Of a stretch of DNA of 57,902 nucleotides, positions 27,635 to 35,474 are shown in pieces (the first letter of the stretch is position 1; every line of letters starts with the position of its first letter). Under the pieces are notes generated by a model, which was not told where the DNA came from, ran no database searches, and worked only from the letters and a program-made list of their open reading frames with translations. Source of the DNA: Roseovarius gaetbuli. Its GTDB lineage: Bacteria; Pseudomonadota; Alphaproteobacteria; Rhodobacterales; Rhodobacteraceae. The DNA lies in assembly GCF_900172365.1 (NCBI RefSeq), contig NZ_FWFJ01000026.1, positions 1-57,902 on the forward strand, read 5' to 3'. The position numbers and the translations under genes were made by a program.

Positions 27635-28233
27635 CCAGCGAGCCCCCCAGCCCCAAGTTCAAAGCTCCGGCCGCTGGCAAATGCCGTTTCAAGCAGGCGA
27701 ATCAAGATCACTTCGCGCCCTGCGCTTGCGCCTCTGTGTTCCAGAAACACCAAGGCGCCGTAATCATCCGCCATCGCGCGCAAAACCCCCATCACCACAT
27801 GCCCCAAACGCAGATCGTGATGTTCGGACAAGCCGACATTCAGGCTATAGCTGCCCTCGCCATGATCGCGCAGTTCAAGCAGCGGCAAATCAAGGTCCGC
27901 CACGGCAAGGCGCGCGCGCTCGGGCAGATCATCAAGGGAATGCAGAAAATCCACAAAATCCACCCCGCCAAAGCGCAAAAGCCGTCTCGGCGCCTCAATA
28001 TTGGGGTGTGAAATCATGTAAGTGCCGATATCTTCAAGCAGATCCGGCACCGCCTTATCAAGGCGCTGCCCCAGGGCCGTAAGGACCTTTTTGGTCACTT
28101 GCGGCTCATAGGTCATCATCGCCTCAAACTCGGTATACCCCAGATCGAGCCGTCTTATCGTTTCAATCCAAACATCGCGCCCATAGGTGTCGCGAACAAA
28201 TCTTTCTATGGCGCGGTTAACCAGCCCGTGCAT
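27631..28233 (-). CDS. H-NOX domain protein lacking the usual haem-ligand His
   Basis: A 200-aa H-NOX (HNOB) protein; I start it at the family-typical MHG (28233) rather than four codons upstream. The N-terminal MHGLVNRAIERFVRDTYG is clear. In canonical H-NOX the proximal haem His lies in an LDxLH stretch; here the stretch reads SLDDLPERARL with Pro at about residue 104. The YxSxR motif that holds the haem propionates is also not conserved (SYSLN). His98 lies six residues earlier and is not an obvious substitute. The protein may bind haem weakly, differently or not at all. It is encoded with an HNOBA-GGDEF partner. Confidence 0.85.
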   Translation of the reverse strand: MHGLVNRAIERFVRDTYGRDVWIETIRRLDLGYTEFEAMMTYEPQVTKKVLTALGQRLDKAVPDLLEDIGTYMISHPNIEAPRRLLRFGGVDFVDFLHSLDDLPERARLAVADLDLPLLELRDHGEGSYSLNVGLSEHHDLRLGHVVMGVLRAMADDYGALVFLEHRGASAGREVILIRLLETAFASGRSFELGAGGLAG

Positions 28234-28362
28234 CGCATTCTCCACTCATACCGCGCAACTGTGCCATGCTCAGGTTAACAAGCATTGAACGCCTGAAATT
28301 CAGGCAATTTTTCGCAAAGGTCGGCCAAGGCTTGCCATGGCAGGGGGGCATTGCTACATCTT

Positions 28363-28456
28363 TCACATCCGTTGGGGTGCCCGTTTCGGGCTGAGAGGTC
28401 GCAAGACCAACCCACCGAACCTGATCCGGCTCGCACCGGCGGAGGGAACGGAAACT
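28363..28456 (+). promoter_or_regulatory. TPP riboswitch (THI element)
   Basis: The conserved segments appear in order: TTGGGGTGC, GGGCTGAGA, a short GGTCGCAAGACC hairpin arm, ACCC, GAACCTGATCCGG and a closing GGAGGGAACGGAA. It lies about 60 bp upstream of the ABC ATPase start and should reduce expression when thiamin pyrophosphate is plentiful. This also fixes the function of the following operon as thiamin-related. Confidence 0.93.
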
Positions 28457-28516
28457 GCGCCACACCCCGGCGCCCTTCCTGCCTTTTGCCATGCGTCAAA
28501 CAAAGGAAGGCCGCCG

Positions 28517-29245
28517 ATGCGCCCGAAACCGCCCGACCTTGTGATCGAGGGGAGCGCCCGAATTGGCGACACGCCGATTTTCGGGCCGCTGCGCCTCGTC
28601 ATGCCTGCCGGGCGCTGGACCTGCCTGCTTGGCCCATCCGGTGTTGGCAAAACCACGCTATTGCGGCTTTTGGCAGGGGTCGATGACGTGACCGATTTCA
28701 CCGGCACGATCACCGCCTCTGACGGGCTTGCCTTGCCGGGGCGGATGGCGCTGATGGCGCAGGGGGATCTGTTGATGCCCTGGCTTGACGTGCTGGGCAA
28801 TGTCACGCTTGGCGCGCGCCTGCGTGGTGCGCCGCGCGACAAAGAGCGCGCGCTTGCCATGCTGGAGCGCGTCGGCCTGGCCGATCATGCGGGCAAGACG
28901 CCGGATGCTCTTTCGGGGGGCCAACGCCAGCGGGTGGCGCTTGCGCGCACCCTGATGGAGGATCGCCCCATCGTTTTGCTGGACGAGCCATTTTCGGCGC
29001 TTGATGCGCGCACCCGCGCCCAGATGCAGGACCTGAGCGCGGAACATCTTGTCGGGCGAACCGTTTTGATGGTCACCCATGACCCGGCCGAGGCCGCCCG
29101 CCTTGGCGATGCGATCCATATCCTGTCCGAAACCGGATTGACCGACTTCGCGCCGCCCAAGGGCGCGCCGCCACGCCCGGTCGATGATAGCGAAACACTT
29201 GCCGCGCAGGGCCGCCTTCTGGCGCTGTTGCGCGCCACCGCCTGA
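28517..29245 (+). CDS. thiZ: Thiamin-precursor ABC transporter ATP-binding protein
   Basis: A 242-aa ABC ATPase with Walker A (GPSGVGKTT), signature ALSGGQRQRVALART, Walker B (IVLLDEP) and the H-loop VTHDP. The start ATG at 28517 follows AGGAAGG. A TPP riboswitch upstream and tenA plus a permease downstream point to uptake of thiamin or its pyrimidine precursors (ThiXYZ type). ThiQ (thiamin transport) is an alternative name, since the families are similar. The usual ThiY binding protein is not encoded next to it. Confidence 0.85.
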   Translation: MRPKPPDLVIEGSARIGDTPIFGPLRLVMPAGRWTCLLGPSGVGKTTLLRLLAGVDDVTDFTGTITASDGLALPGRMALMAQGDLLMPWLDVLGNVTLGARLRGAPRDKERALAMLERVGLADHAGKTPDALSGGQRQRVALARTLMEDRPIVLLDEPFSALDARTRAQMQDLSAEHLVGRTVLMVTHDPAEAARLGDAIHILSETGLTDFAPPKGAPPRPVDDSETLAAQGRLLALLRATA

Positions 29246-29267
29246 GCCCATGCAAAAGGAGCCCGCG

Positions 29268-29924
29268 ATGCGCCCCACCGATCACCTCAAGTCGCTGTGC
29301 CAGCCTGACTGGACTGCGGCCACCAGCCACGCCTTTACCAACGATCTGGTCGCAGGAACTCTCGCGCAGGATAAAATGCTGGCCTATCTGCGCCAGGATT
29401 ACCTGTTCATCGAGGGGTTCGTGCGGCTGTTGGCCTCGGCCATCGCACAGGCACCCAGCCTTGGCGATGCGATCCCTGCGGCGCAGTTTCTCGGCCTGAT
29501 CTCGGGGCCCGAGAACACCTATTTCCTGCGCGCCATCCCCGCCCTTGGCGGCACCACCGAACCACCCGCCCCCGCCCATCCGGTAACGCAAGAGTTTCAG
29601 GCGCTGATGGCAAAGGCCGCCCGCTCGGGGCGCTATGAACAGATGCTTGCGGTTCTGGTCGTCGCGGAGTGGTCCTACCTCAGCTGGGCCAACCCGCATG
29701 CCGATAAGGCCGGGGACCTGCCGTTCTGGTTCGGGGAATGGATCAGCTTGCATAGCGGTGCAGGGTTCGAAGCTGTGGTCGCCTATCTGCGGGATCAGCT
29801 TGATCGCGCATGGCAGGGCCTTGGCCCCGACGAGATGCGCGCGGTGGAAGAGACATTCATCACCGCAACCCGGCTTGAGCGGGCGTTCTTTGATGCCGCA
29901 AGCCTGGGATATAAAACCGCATGA
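29268..29924 (+). CDS. tenA: TenA-family aminopyrimidine salvage enzyme
   Basis: A 218-aa helical TenA/THI-4 protein. Members hydrolyse aminopyrimidine breakdown products of thiamin so that the pyrimidine can be reused. The usual nucleophilic Cys segment is replaced by VVAEWSYLSW, so this looks like the TenA_E type, which works on formylated aminopyrimidine. A C-terminal E-x-x-F segment (ERAFFDAA) is present. ATG 29268 has AAAAGGA upstream; it lies between the ATPase and permease genes with a 22-bp gap and a 4-bp overlap. Operon context fits salvage of imported pyrimidine. Confidence 0.85.
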   Translation: MRPTDHLKSLCQPDWTAATSHAFTNDLVAGTLAQDKMLAYLRQDYLFIEGFVRLLASAIAQAPSLGDAIPAAQFLGLISGPENTYFLRAIPALGGTTEPPAPAHPVTQEFQALMAKAARSGRYEQMLAVLVVAEWSYLSWANPHADKAGDLPFWFGEWISLHSGAGFEAVVAYLRDQLDRAWQGLGPDEMRAVEETFITATRLERAFFDAASLGYKTA

Positions 29925-30679
29925 TGACGCGCCTCGTTACCATCATCGCCTCGACGGCCCTTGCGCTTGTCCTCTGGCAGGCTCTGGTGATGCTGGCCGA
30001 TCTGCCGCCCTTTATCCTTCCCGATCCGGTGCGGGTATTCGAAACGCTGTGGAAAAGCCGCGCGCTGATCGCCCATCACGCCACCATCACCGGGGCCGAA
30101 GTCCTGCTTGGGCTGGCTCTGGGGGCGGTGCTTGGCGGGTTTTCGGCGATTGGTCTTGCCGCCTCGCCGATGGCGCGCCGGTTGATCCGGCCGATGATGG
30201 TGTTCAGCCAGTCGATCCCGGTCTTTGCCCTCGCGCCGATCCTGACGCTCTGGCTGGGTTATGGGCTTTGGTCCAAGGTGGCGATGGCTCTTTTGATCAT
30301 CTATTTTCCGGTCACCTCGGCGTTCTTTGATGCGCTGATGCGCACGCCGCAACACTGGCTTGATCTGGGGCGAATCATGGGCGCGAACCGGCACCGCCTT
30401 ATGTGGCATATCCGGGTGCCCGCGGCCCTGCCGGGTTTTGCCTCGGGGTTGCGACTGGCAGCTGTCTATGCCCCGATCGGGGCGATTATTGGCGAGTGGG
30501 TCGGTGCGTCAAAGGGCCTTGGCTACCTGATGCTTCTTGCGAATGGGCGCGCCAAGATTGATTTGATGTTCGCTGCGCTGATCGTGCTGGCGGTGCTGAC
30601 GCTTCTGCTGCATGCCGGGGTGGATCGGGCCTGTCGCAAGTGGCTCGATGGCAAGGCTGCGCGGCATGGGCCCGCCTAG
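29921..30679 (+). CDS. thiX: Thiamin-precursor ABC transporter permease
   Basis: A 252-aa BPD-type permease with about six membrane helices. The EAA-type loop (LGRIMGANRHRLMWHIRVPAALPGF segment) couples to the ATPase. It is homologous to nitrate/taurine/HMP-type permeases (SsuC/ThiX). It overlaps tenA by 4 bp in the TPP-riboswitch operon. No substrate-binding protein follows; the next gene is a cation transporter. Confidence 0.83.
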   Translation: MMTRLVTIIASTALALVLWQALVMLADLPPFILPDPVRVFETLWKSRALIAHHATITGAEVLLGLALGAVLGGFSAIGLAASPMARRLIRPMMVFSQSIPVFALAPILTLWLGYGLWSKVAMALLIIYFPVTSAFFDALMRTPQHWLDLGRIMGANRHRLMWHIRVPAALPGFASGLRLAAVYAPIGAIIGEWVGASKGLGYLMLLANGRAKIDLMFAALIVLAVLTLLLHAGVDRACRKWLDGKAARHGPA

Positions 30680-30741
30680 GAAATGCCCGCCTGTGCAAGT
30701 CCAATGCGGCATGTTAGTGCTTGACCGGAAAGCGAGAGCCA

Positions 30742-31356
30742 ATGTCAGGGCACCACGATCACACCAGCAACTTTGAAGGCATGTCTGCCGATTACAAACG
30801 GCGGCTCTGGATCGTAATTGCCTTGAATGCCACGATGTTTTTGGTCGAGATGAGCGCCGGCCACCTCGCACAATCCCAGGCGCTTCAGGCCGACGCGCTT
30901 GATTTCCTCGGCGATGCTCTGACCTATGGCATCTCGCTTGCGGTGATCGGCAAGTCCGCCCGCATTCGCAGCGCAGTCGCCCTCGCCAAAGGCATAAGCC
31001 TCGCCCTCATGGGGGCATGGGTGTTCGGCTCGACCCTCTACCGGGTGTTTTACCTCGGCCTGCCTGAGGCCTCGATCATGGGCAGTGTCGGGGTCTTGGC
31101 GCTCGCCACAAATGTTGCGAGTGTGCTTTTGCTGCTGCGCTATAAGGACGGGGATGCCAATGTGCGCTCGGTCTGGCTGTGTTCTCGCAACGATGCGATC
31201 GGCAATGTCGCGGTGATCATTGCCGCCCTGGCCGTCTGGGGCACGGCAACGGGGTGGCCCGATGTGATCGTGGCGGCGGTGATGGCGGGGCTGTTCCTGT
31301 CCTCTGCCTTTCAGATCGTCACTCAGGCCTTGCACGAACGTCGCCACAAAGCGTAA
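30742..31356 (+). CDS. Cation diffusion facilitator-type transporter
   Basis: A 204-aa membrane protein of the CDF family, which exports divalent metals against protons. About five or six helices are visible. TM2 carries the metal-site aspartates (QADALDFLGDALTYG) and TM5 carries SRNDAIGN, positions equivalent to the second half of the metal site. The N-terminus is His-rich (SGHHDH). It is shorter than full CDF proteins because it lacks the cytoplasmic ferredoxin-like domain. ATG 30742 is used. Metal specificity cannot be predicted. Confidence 0.8.
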   Translation: MSGHHDHTSNFEGMSADYKRRLWIVIALNATMFLVEMSAGHLAQSQALQADALDFLGDALTYGISLAVIGKSARIRSAVALAKGISLALMGAWVFGSTLYRVFYLGLPEASIMGSVGVLALATNVASVLLLLRYKDGDANVRSVWLCSRNDAIGNVAVIIAALAVWGTATGWPDVIVAAVMAGLFLSSAFQIVTQALHERRHKA

Positions 31357-31396
31357 CTGCGCAGCAAGGTCACCTTTGAAATCTCGAAGGGCAGTA

Positions 31397-31774
31397 TCAA
31401 GGCAAAGCGGCGCGTTGCGCCCAGCTATCGCGAAGCGCCGCCGACTCTGCCGTAAAATGCCGCCCGGTTGGCGCACACTCCGTGATCCGGTCGATCCGGA
31501 AATGCCTGAAATCCTGTCGCAGGGTGCACCAGGCAATCAGAACCACCACATCAATTTAATAAATTAACGCCAAGGGTTGGATCGCCCTGCGGCTTTGACG
31601 CTCTTCCAGATCGAGATAGGCAATTTCAATCTCGGCATCATCGCGGATATATCGAAGCAACTGCTCGGCATCGGCCCCATCCCGCGACATCCGGTTCCAG
31701 CCCGAAACATGCAAGGGCACCTGCGGCGCCTTGCCCGGCATCGCACTGGCGATCTTTTCCCCGGCCCGCCGACC
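31397..31774 (-). pseudogene. YafY/WYL-type transcriptional regulator, 3' remnant
   Basis: The minus strand encodes a WYL-domain C-terminus: AEQLLRYIRDDAEIEIAYLD, RRAIQPLALIY, and after an in-frame TAA at 31556-31558, VVVLIAWCTLRQDFRHFRID and RITE. The stretch FRHFRIDR is a strong WYL hallmark. The stop interrupts the domain in the same frame, and the N-terminal helix-turn-helix domain is missing. The frame ends at TGA 31397-31399. It is adjacent to the cation transporter and mttB and looks like a decayed regulator of one of them. Confidence 0.75.
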
Positions 31775-31827
31775 CGCCCCTTTTGCGGGCGCGGGGTGGG
31801 CGGGTGGGAGCGCCCGCAAAAGGGGCG
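31775..31827 (-). terminator. Long GC-rich hairpin after mttB
   Basis: Perfect 17-bp arms (31775-31791 and 31811-31827; core CCCCTTTTGCGGGCG) enclose a 19-nt loop, starting 9 bp after the mttB stop. No T-run follows in the mttB direction, so it is either an atypical terminator or an mRNA 3'-protecting structure. Confidence 0.6.
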
Positions 31828-31836
31828 CCACCAGCC

Positions 31837-33399
31837 TCAGAAATCCGTCGGCGCGCCGCCTTCGGCCTTGCGCCGCTCAACAAAGGCCGCAAGTTCCTCG
31901 CGGATGCTTTCGCCCATGGGCGGTGCCTCAAAGCTCTCGATGATATCAAGATAGATCTGATGCGCGCGCGCAGGCGTCCAGACCGCCCCGGCCGCCTCCC
32001 AGGCCTCGTAATTGCGCCAATCACTCAGGAAGGGTTGATAAAACGCCGTCGTGTAACGATCCTGGGTGTGCTGAATGCCAAAGAAATGGCCCTGATCACC
32101 GACTTCGCGGATAGCATCAATGGCGATATCATCGACACCTGTCGCGGTTAGCATCGGGTCCATATACCGCTGGATATGCTGCAATATCTCGCAATCCATC
32201 ACGAATTTCTCCGGGCTCGCGATCAGCCCCCCTTCAAGCCAGCCAGCCGCATGATAGACCATATGCGCGCCCGATTGCACCGCCGACCAAAGGCTGTTCG
32301 AGGTCTCCCATGTCGCCTGAGCATCGGGCACATTGGCGGCGCAAACACCGCTTGCGCGCATCGGCAGTTTGTAAAACCGCGCCATTTGCCCGGTCATCTG
32401 GGTGGCGCGCATATATTCGGGGGTGCCAAAGGCGGGCGCGCCTGATTTCATGTCAACATTGCTGGTGAACGTCCCGATGGCACAGGCCGCGCCGGGCCGG
32501 ATCAGTTGCGCCAGCACAACCGCGCAGAGCGCTTCGGCCAGCGATTGCGCAACCGCGCCCGCCATGGTGACCGGGGCCATCGCGCCGGCAAGCGTAAAGG
32601 GCGTCACCACAAGCCCCTGATTGCGCCGCGCCATCCGCATCCAGCCATCGAGCATCGGAAAGTCATGCTTGAGCGGCGAGGTCGAGTTGATGTTGGTGTA
32701 CATCCGCGGCTTTTCCTCAAATTCCTCATGGCTGAGACCGCCCGCGATGCGCACCATCTCCATCACATCCTCGACGCGTTCCTTGCCAAGGCAATAGGCA
32801 TGCGCCACCTTGTCGGTCAGGGTCAGCTTGTCATAAAGCACGTCAAGATGGCGGATACTGGCGTGGATGTCCTGTGGCTCGACCGGATAGCCGCCGATGA
32901 AATGCACGCAGTTGAAATACTGGCTCAGCATCAGAAGGTGCTGACACATCTCGCGGGTGCCGGTCACCTTGCGCCCGATTTTCATGTCCCAATAGCTTGG
33001 CGGCGACGACACGTTGCCAAAGTTGAGATGCTGCCCGCCGATCGTCAGGGTGTGATCGGGATTGCGCGGGGTGATCGTCCATTGCTCGGGGGCCATGGCG
33101 ATCATCTCCATCACGAAATCGCGCCCCATTCGGACGTTCTCGCCCTCGATGGTGCAGCCCCCCGAGGCGCGCAGGATTTCGACCGCTTCGGGATTGAGGA
33201 AGGTGATGCCGATCTCTTCGAGAATGCGCATCGCGCCGTCATGCACGGCGAGCACGCCGGCCTCGTTCAGGGGCTCGGTCGGGCGGTCGATATTGATTGG
33301 CGGGTTCCACGGCATCTGTTCGATGACCGCGCTGCCGCGTCGGGCCACACTGCCCGCGCGCCCGCCACTGCGTGTTCTGCGTTTGAGATCTTCAGCCAT
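31837..33399 (-). CDS. MttB-family (trimethylamine methyltransferase-like) protein
   Basis: A 520-aa protein of the MttB superfamily. Members transfer methyl groups from methylamines or betaines to a corrinoid protein. Long conserved segments are present, such as NFGNVSSPPSYWDMKIGRK and GVCAANVPDAQATWETSNS. No in-frame amber codon lies in the gene, so it is a non-pyrrolysine member (glycine-betaine or proline-betaine type substrates are likely). No corrinoid protein gene is adjacent. Start MAEDLKRR (ATG 33399) has GGAGAG upstream, better than the longer frame. Confidence 0.9.
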   Translation of the reverse strand: MAEDLKRRTRSGGRAGSVARRGSAVIEQMPWNPPINIDRPTEPLNEAGVLAVHDGAMRILEEIGITFLNPEAVEILRASGGCTIEGENVRMGRDFVMEMIAMAPEQWTITPRNPDHTLTIGGQHLNFGNVSSPPSYWDMKIGRKVTGTREMCQHLLMLSQYFNCVHFIGGYPVEPQDIHASIRHLDVLYDKLTLTDKVAHAYCLGKERVEDVMEMVRIAGGLSHEEFEEKPRMYTNINSTSPLKHDFPMLDGWMRMARRNQGLVVTPFTLAGAMAPVTMAGAVAQSLAEALCAVVLAQLIRPGAACAIGTFTSNVDMKSGAPAFGTPEYMRATQMTGQMARFYKLPMRASGVCAANVPDAQATWETSNSLWSAVQSGAHMVYHAAGWLEGGLIASPEKFVMDCEILQHIQRYMDPMLTATGVDDIAIDAIREVGDQGHFFGIQHTQDRYTTAFYQPFLSDWRNYEAWEAAGAVWTPARAHQIYLDIIESFEAPPMGESIREELAAFVERRKAEGGAPTDF

Positions 33400-33509
33400 G
33401 TCATGCTCTCCGCGTGCTCGTCTGATGTAACGAAACACCGCTCTTGCGGGCGCAACATGCCGCTTTGCGACTTATCCTGTCGTTTTTGATTTTCGCGACC
33501 TCAGGCCGG

Positions 33510-34400
33510 TCACGCCGCCGCCCTCGCGGCCACCCGCCGCCCGGTGAACCAGAGATAAATGGCAAGGCTCACCACGACCACTGCGCCGCCCGCAAGCATA
33601 AGTGGCGTCGGCGCCTCGCCCATCCCAAGCCAGACCCAAAGCGGCCCCAGAACGGTTTCAAGCAACAGCACAAGGCTGACGTTCGAGGCATGGGTGTAGC
33701 GCGAGGCCAGCGAGAGCGAAAAGAACGAGACCGGCAAGATCACCAACCCGCAGATCGCAATCGCCCAGACATTGCCCTGCATCATCACGCTGCTTCCGGT
33801 GATGGTCGCGCCCGTGGCACCAGCGATCAGCGCGCCAAGGCCGATCACCAGAAGGATCGGTATCTGTGGCTGGGCGCGCAGGATGACAAAGTTCATCGCC
33901 AGAACCATCGCCACGCCCAAGCCCGCCAAGGCCCCCCAAAGTGCCGTGCGATCAAGGCCGACGCCTGCGCCCTCGCCGCCGAAGACCGCCAAAGCGATGC
34001 CCGCCATCACCACCGCAATCGTGACCCATGTGGCCGGGCGCGTCGGTTCCTTGATGATCAGCCGGGCGAAAAGCGCGGCAAAGACCGGCACCGTCGCCAC
34101 CGAGAACAGCACGATCGACACCGGCGCATGGGCGATGCCAAGGCTAAAGAGCGTCGCATTGAAATACTGGCACACAAGGATCAGCACGCCGTATCCACTG
34201 GCCAGCACCGCAAGATCACGCCGCCGCGTCCGGCTCGTCAGCGCCCAAAGCACCAGCATCACCATGCCCATCAAAAGACCGCGCCAGCCGACCATCTGAT
34301 AGCCGCCCATCTCTGACAATCGCATGAACAAGGCATCCGGCGTCAGCGTCAGCGCACCAAACACGGCCAGGATCAGGCCAAACAGCGGGTGGCGCGTCAT
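33510..34400 (-). CDS. EamA/DMT-family exporter
   Basis: A 296-aa drug/metabolite transporter with ten predicted helices and two EamA repeats, for example GWRGLLMGMVMLVLWAL in the first half and WLGMGEAPTPLMLAGGAV in the second. It is the third gene of a DUF3572-HAD-EamA operon; its ATG overlaps the HAD stop by 4 bp. Substrate unknown. No defect seen. Confidence 0.85.
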   Translation of the reverse strand: MTRHPLFGLILAVFGALTLTPDALFMRLSEMGGYQMVGWRGLLMGMVMLVLWALTSRTRRRDLAVLASGYGVLILVCQYFNATLFSLGIAHAPVSIVLFSVATVPVFAALFARLIIKEPTRPATWVTIAVVMAGIALAVFGGEGAGVGLDRTALWGALAGLGVAMVLAMNFVILRAQPQIPILLVIGLGALIAGATGATITGSSVMMQGNVWAIAICGLVILPVSFFSLSLASRYTHASNVSLVLLLETVLGPLWVWLGMGEAPTPLMLAGGAVVVVSLAIYLWFTGRRVAARAAA

Positions 34401-35107
34401 GCCCCAAGCCAGCCGGTGATATGTCCGATATCGGGAAACACCGCATCCGCCAGCGGCGCTAGATCGGCCTCTTGTGCCGGGCCGGTCAACACGCCGATGG
34501 TCTGCATGCCCGCGGCGCGCCCGGCCATCAGATCATGCGTGCTATCGCCGACCATTGCGATGCGCGCGGGATCAAGCGCCATCGCGGTGGCAAAGGCCAA
34601 AAGCGGCGCGGGCGAGGGTTTTGCCCCATGCCCGGAATCAAACCCGGCGATGAAATGGAAATGCCCGGCCACGCCTGCCGCCCCAAGATGCGCGCGCGCG
34701 CCGTGCTCGGTGTCATTGGTCATCACCCCAAGCCGCAGCCCCGCCCGCGCCAGCCCGTCCAGAAAGGGCACAAGCGGCACCGCAGGCGCAAGCGGCGCTC
34801 GGGCGGCGCTTTGCATCAGGTAGATCTCGATCTCGTCCACCGCGCGGCGCGGCAATGCCCGCGCAAGACATTCCGCCGCCTCGCGATTGGTGCCCGCGAT
34901 GATCGGACTGGTCGGGCGAAACCGCCGCAGCGCAAGGTCGTAATCCGCCACATCCGCAAGCTGCTGCATCACGCTCGCGTCGTTCTCGGCAAGCTCGCTG
35001 ATGACGCCATGGGCCCAGACACTCCAGGTGGCGTGAAAATCAAACAGCGTGCCATCCTTGTCAAACAGGATGCCATCGACACGGTGGTCTTGCGCGGGCC
35101 CGCTCAT
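34397..35107 (-). CDS. HAD-family hydrolase (Gph-like phosphatase)
   Basis: A 236-aa haloacid dehalogenase superfamily phosphatase. Motif I is FDKDGTLFD with the nucleophile Asp, motif II is GVMTNDT, the Lys of motif III lies in GHGAKPSPAP, and motif IV is MVGDSTHD. The helical cap lies between motifs I and II. It is close to phosphoglycolate phosphatase in layout, but the substrate is uncertain. It overlaps neighbours by 4 bp on both sides, in one operon. Confidence 0.88.
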   Translation of the reverse strand: MSGPAQDHRVDGILFDKDGTLFDFHATWSVWAHGVISELAENDASVMQQLADVADYDLALRRFRPTSPIIAGTNREAAECLARALPRRAVDEIEIYLMQSAARAPLAPAVPLVPFLDGLARAGLRLGVMTNDTEHGARAHLGAAGVAGHFHFIAGFDSGHGAKPSPAPLLAFATAMALDPARIAMVGDSTHDLMAGRAAGMQTIGVLTGPAQEADLAPLADAVFPDIGHITGWLGA

Positions 35108-35388
35108 GTCCAGTTGATCTGTTCGGCGCCGGGCAAGGCCACGCGCGCCATCATCGGGGTTTCATAGCTCAGCCCCTGCATATCGCAGAACTCCACAACC
35201 CAGGCGTCGTCCATCATTAAGAAGTCTAAAACCGCGCCAAGGAATTCCGGCTCGGTGGCGCGCGACCGCAAATCGGCCTCTGACGCGCCGCTTGCCCCTA
35301 AAAATACCGGCAAAAGCTCGTCATGCCCGGCCAGCCAGGCCAAAGCCTGCAATGCGATCGTCTCGGCGGATTCTTGCTGCATGGTCAC
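35104..35388 (-). CDS. DUF3572 family protein
   Basis: A 94-aa protein matching the alphaproteobacterial DUF3572 family: an N-terminal AETIALQALAWLAG, LPVFLGASGAS in the middle, and FLGAVLDFLMMDDAWVVEF near the C-terminus. Function unknown. It is the first gene of the operon with the HAD hydrolase and the exporter. Start ATG 35388 or 35382. Confidence 0.85.
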   Translation of the reverse strand: MTMQQESAETIALQALAWLAGHDELLPVFLGASGASEADLRSRATEPEFLGAVLDFLMMDDAWVVEFCDMQGLSYETPMMARVALPGAEQINWT

Positions 35389-35474
35389 CTAGGTTAATTT
35401 CGTGAAAGGTTTTCTTAACTTCTTACATGGATAGTTGAGCATGCAAAAAGGGCAAGTCAGAAAGGCGCTGTGCC

